From: Fabrea salina
Taxonomy: Eukaryota; Ciliophora; Heterotrichea; Heterotrichida; Fabreidae
Assembly (NCBI GenBank): GCA_022984795.1
Contig: JALIHJ010000038.1
Span: forward strand, 62,001-126,000
DNA: 64,000 nt
Direction: 5' to 3'
The translations under genes and the position numbers were made by a program. A model generated the notes under the pieces. The model did no database searches, had not been told where the DNA came from, and saw only the letters and a program-made list of their open reading frames with translations. Shown piece by piece: positions 62,824 to 64,000 of the stretch (position 1 is the stretch's first letter; every line of letters begins with the position of its first letter).

Positions 62824-64000
62824 ATGGCAGACATCGTATCGGAGTTGATTGAAACCAAAATGAAACTGGCTGAGAGTGAAGACCGCCTTATGCAAAAGGT
62901 TAAGTATCTTAAAGAAACTTCTGACAAGGTTACTGCTTTAGAGTCCAAACTGAATTACCTGGAAAGTGAAAACTCATCGCTTTTAGATTCAATATCCCAG
63001 TTAATAGAAGAAAAAAACACACTTAGAATGCAGCTAGAAGAAGCCTCGGGGCTAAAACCTTCCATGGTTCCTGAACAAGAAATGGAAGAGGACGAGTTTA
63101 GGTCCCCAGACCAGTACTTACCCATCACAATTACTGAAGATCATAACAGTGTGTGGACCGAAGTGCTTGACAACTGGGACCGTTTGGGCAACTCCAAAAA
63201 ACTCAAAGCCCTCAGTAGGAAAGGAATACCTTCTAACTTGCGAGGCGAAGTCTGGAACAAAGTAGTGGGGAATCCATTGCATGTGACTCCTCAGTTGTTC
63301 AACGTACTTCTGGCAAGGGCTAAGGAGTCCAATCCTGACGCCAGGGAACAAAACGGAAGCTCACTGATTCCAATGGACTTGAAAAGAACACTTGGGAGTC
63401 TGCAAGTGTTTCAAAAAGAACAACCCCTGCACCAAGCACTGAATGACTTACTTGAAGTGTTTGCTTCATACAGACCTGACATTGGGTACGTGCAGGGCAT
63501 GGCTTACTTAGGAGCAATTCTAATTCTGCACTTAGGAACTTATAAAGCCTTTGAAACCTTTGCTAACATGATCTGTAAGTCTGAAATGCTAAGGACCTTT
63601 TACTCGTTTGACTTAACTGCAATTAAGGCTTACTACAGAGTGTTTGAGTACTTTATGAGGAAAAAAGTACCTAAAATACTGAACAGGTTTTACGAACTAG
63701 GAATAACTCCAGACGTGTACCTCCTTGAATGGGTGTACACTTTGTTTTCACGCTGCTTCAGTTTAGATGTAGTAAGGTAAGAATTCTATAGGAGAGACGT
63801 GTGTGGGATGTGTACATGTTCGAAGGAGATGCCTACATCTTTAAAATTGGGTTAGCTATTTTGATGAACTTAGACACAAAGTTCCAAGGAGAAGACATTG
63901 ACGGCATAGTAACCATCATTAACGACATGTCTGAGTACTTCTTAACTCCTGAGAAGCTTTTCAAAACTGCTGACAAAATCAACATCACTTTGGGGAAAAT
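62824..64000 (+). CDS. TBC-domain Rab GTPase-activating protein, partial (runs off right edge)
   Basis: An N-terminal coiled coil (~1-75) is followed by a TBC domain: KALSRKGIPSNLRGEVWNKV, IPMDLKRTLGSL with the catalytic Arg finger, RPDIGYVQGMAYLGAILILH with the Gln finger, and YLLEWVYTLFSRCFSLDVV. It resembles TBC1D12/14-type proteins. The frame stops at 63780, but the sequence then continues in another frame (VWDVYMFEGDAYIFKIGLAI) that matches the family. Removing 20 nt (63777-63796) joins them with correct domain length; a 15-nt GT...AG (63777-63791) alone leaves the frame off by two. The 3' end lies beyond the window. Confidence 0.85.

Noticed and set aside
63777-63791. Standard 15-nt intron in the TBC gene
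   Set aside because: It has GT and AG ends but C instead of A at position 10 and does not restore the reading frame; kept only as an open question.

Overview
The window reads as a piece of the macronuclear genome of a heterotrich ciliate, most likely Stentor or a close relative. This is inferred from four things. Seven introns that can be placed with confidence are all exactly 15 nt (GTA...AG), each with an A at intron position 10. Coding regions fit the standard code, with TAA ending almost every gene, TAG a few, and TGA none convincingly. Genes are packed almost end to end on both strands. The gene content is that of a ciliated protist (centrin, CFAP91, fimbrin, a PAS-containing multi-pass membrane protein, TTL-family ligases). 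No virus-like element, transposon or CRISPR array was recognised. One tRNA gene (Asn, GTT) is present.

Layout. 1-9 kb: an uncharacterised gene running off the left edge, a Tpt1-ERI1 fusion, CFAP91, FKBP12, a two-intron membrane protein, centrin, a UFD1-like protein, DRG1 and a short acyl-CoA-synthetase-like protein. 9-19 kb: an otubain-RBR ubiquitin protein, a small mitochondrial-type protein, a large PAS membrane protein, a Rab GTPase, a nucleotide-sugar transporter and tRNA-Asn. 19-28 kb: a mitoribosomal bL28-like gene, a GTSF1/U11-48K-type CHHC protein, a TPR protein, ISWI, a kinesin, an NDUFA8-like CHCH protein and a two-CNB protein. 28-38 kb: an RCC1 protein, a tandem array of small EF-hand genes with one broken copy, fimbrin, PIG-F, sphingosine-1-phosphate lyase, histone H4, RPL29 and an SLC35F6-like transporter. 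38-45 kb: an acylated PP2C, an uncharacterised Cys-tailed protein, glutamine synthetase, several small membrane proteins, a Bap31-like protein, a CTD-type phosphatase and a GST. 45-51 kb: two signal-anchored TTL-domain ligases on either side of a secreted, very acidic, apparently GPI-anchored protein. 51-64 kb: an arrestin-fold protein, an F-box/kelch protein, a FYVE-STE20 kinase, an IQ-CBM48-PP2C protein, an ankyrin-SAM-SAM protein with a CaaX tail, Nup107, a Cue2/N4BP2-like SMR protein and a TBC Rab-GAP running off the right edge.

The most novel-looking unit is the 45.9-50.4 kb trio. Tubulin-ligase-type enzymes that appear to face the secretory lumen sit beside a secreted Glu/Asp-rich protein, which could be a polyglutamylation system outside the cytosol (inference). 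Unusual domain fusions (otubain+RBR, Tpt1+ERI1, IQ+CBM48+PP2C, FYVE+STE20) are also worth a look. Five genes have halves in two frames that no 15-nt intron reconciles. Some breaks sit in short repeats, so base-level indels in the sequence are a real possibility. Several computed ORFs begin at non-ATG codons; the starts below were moved to the ATG that follows an A/T-rich box, so they are judgements rather than measured starts.
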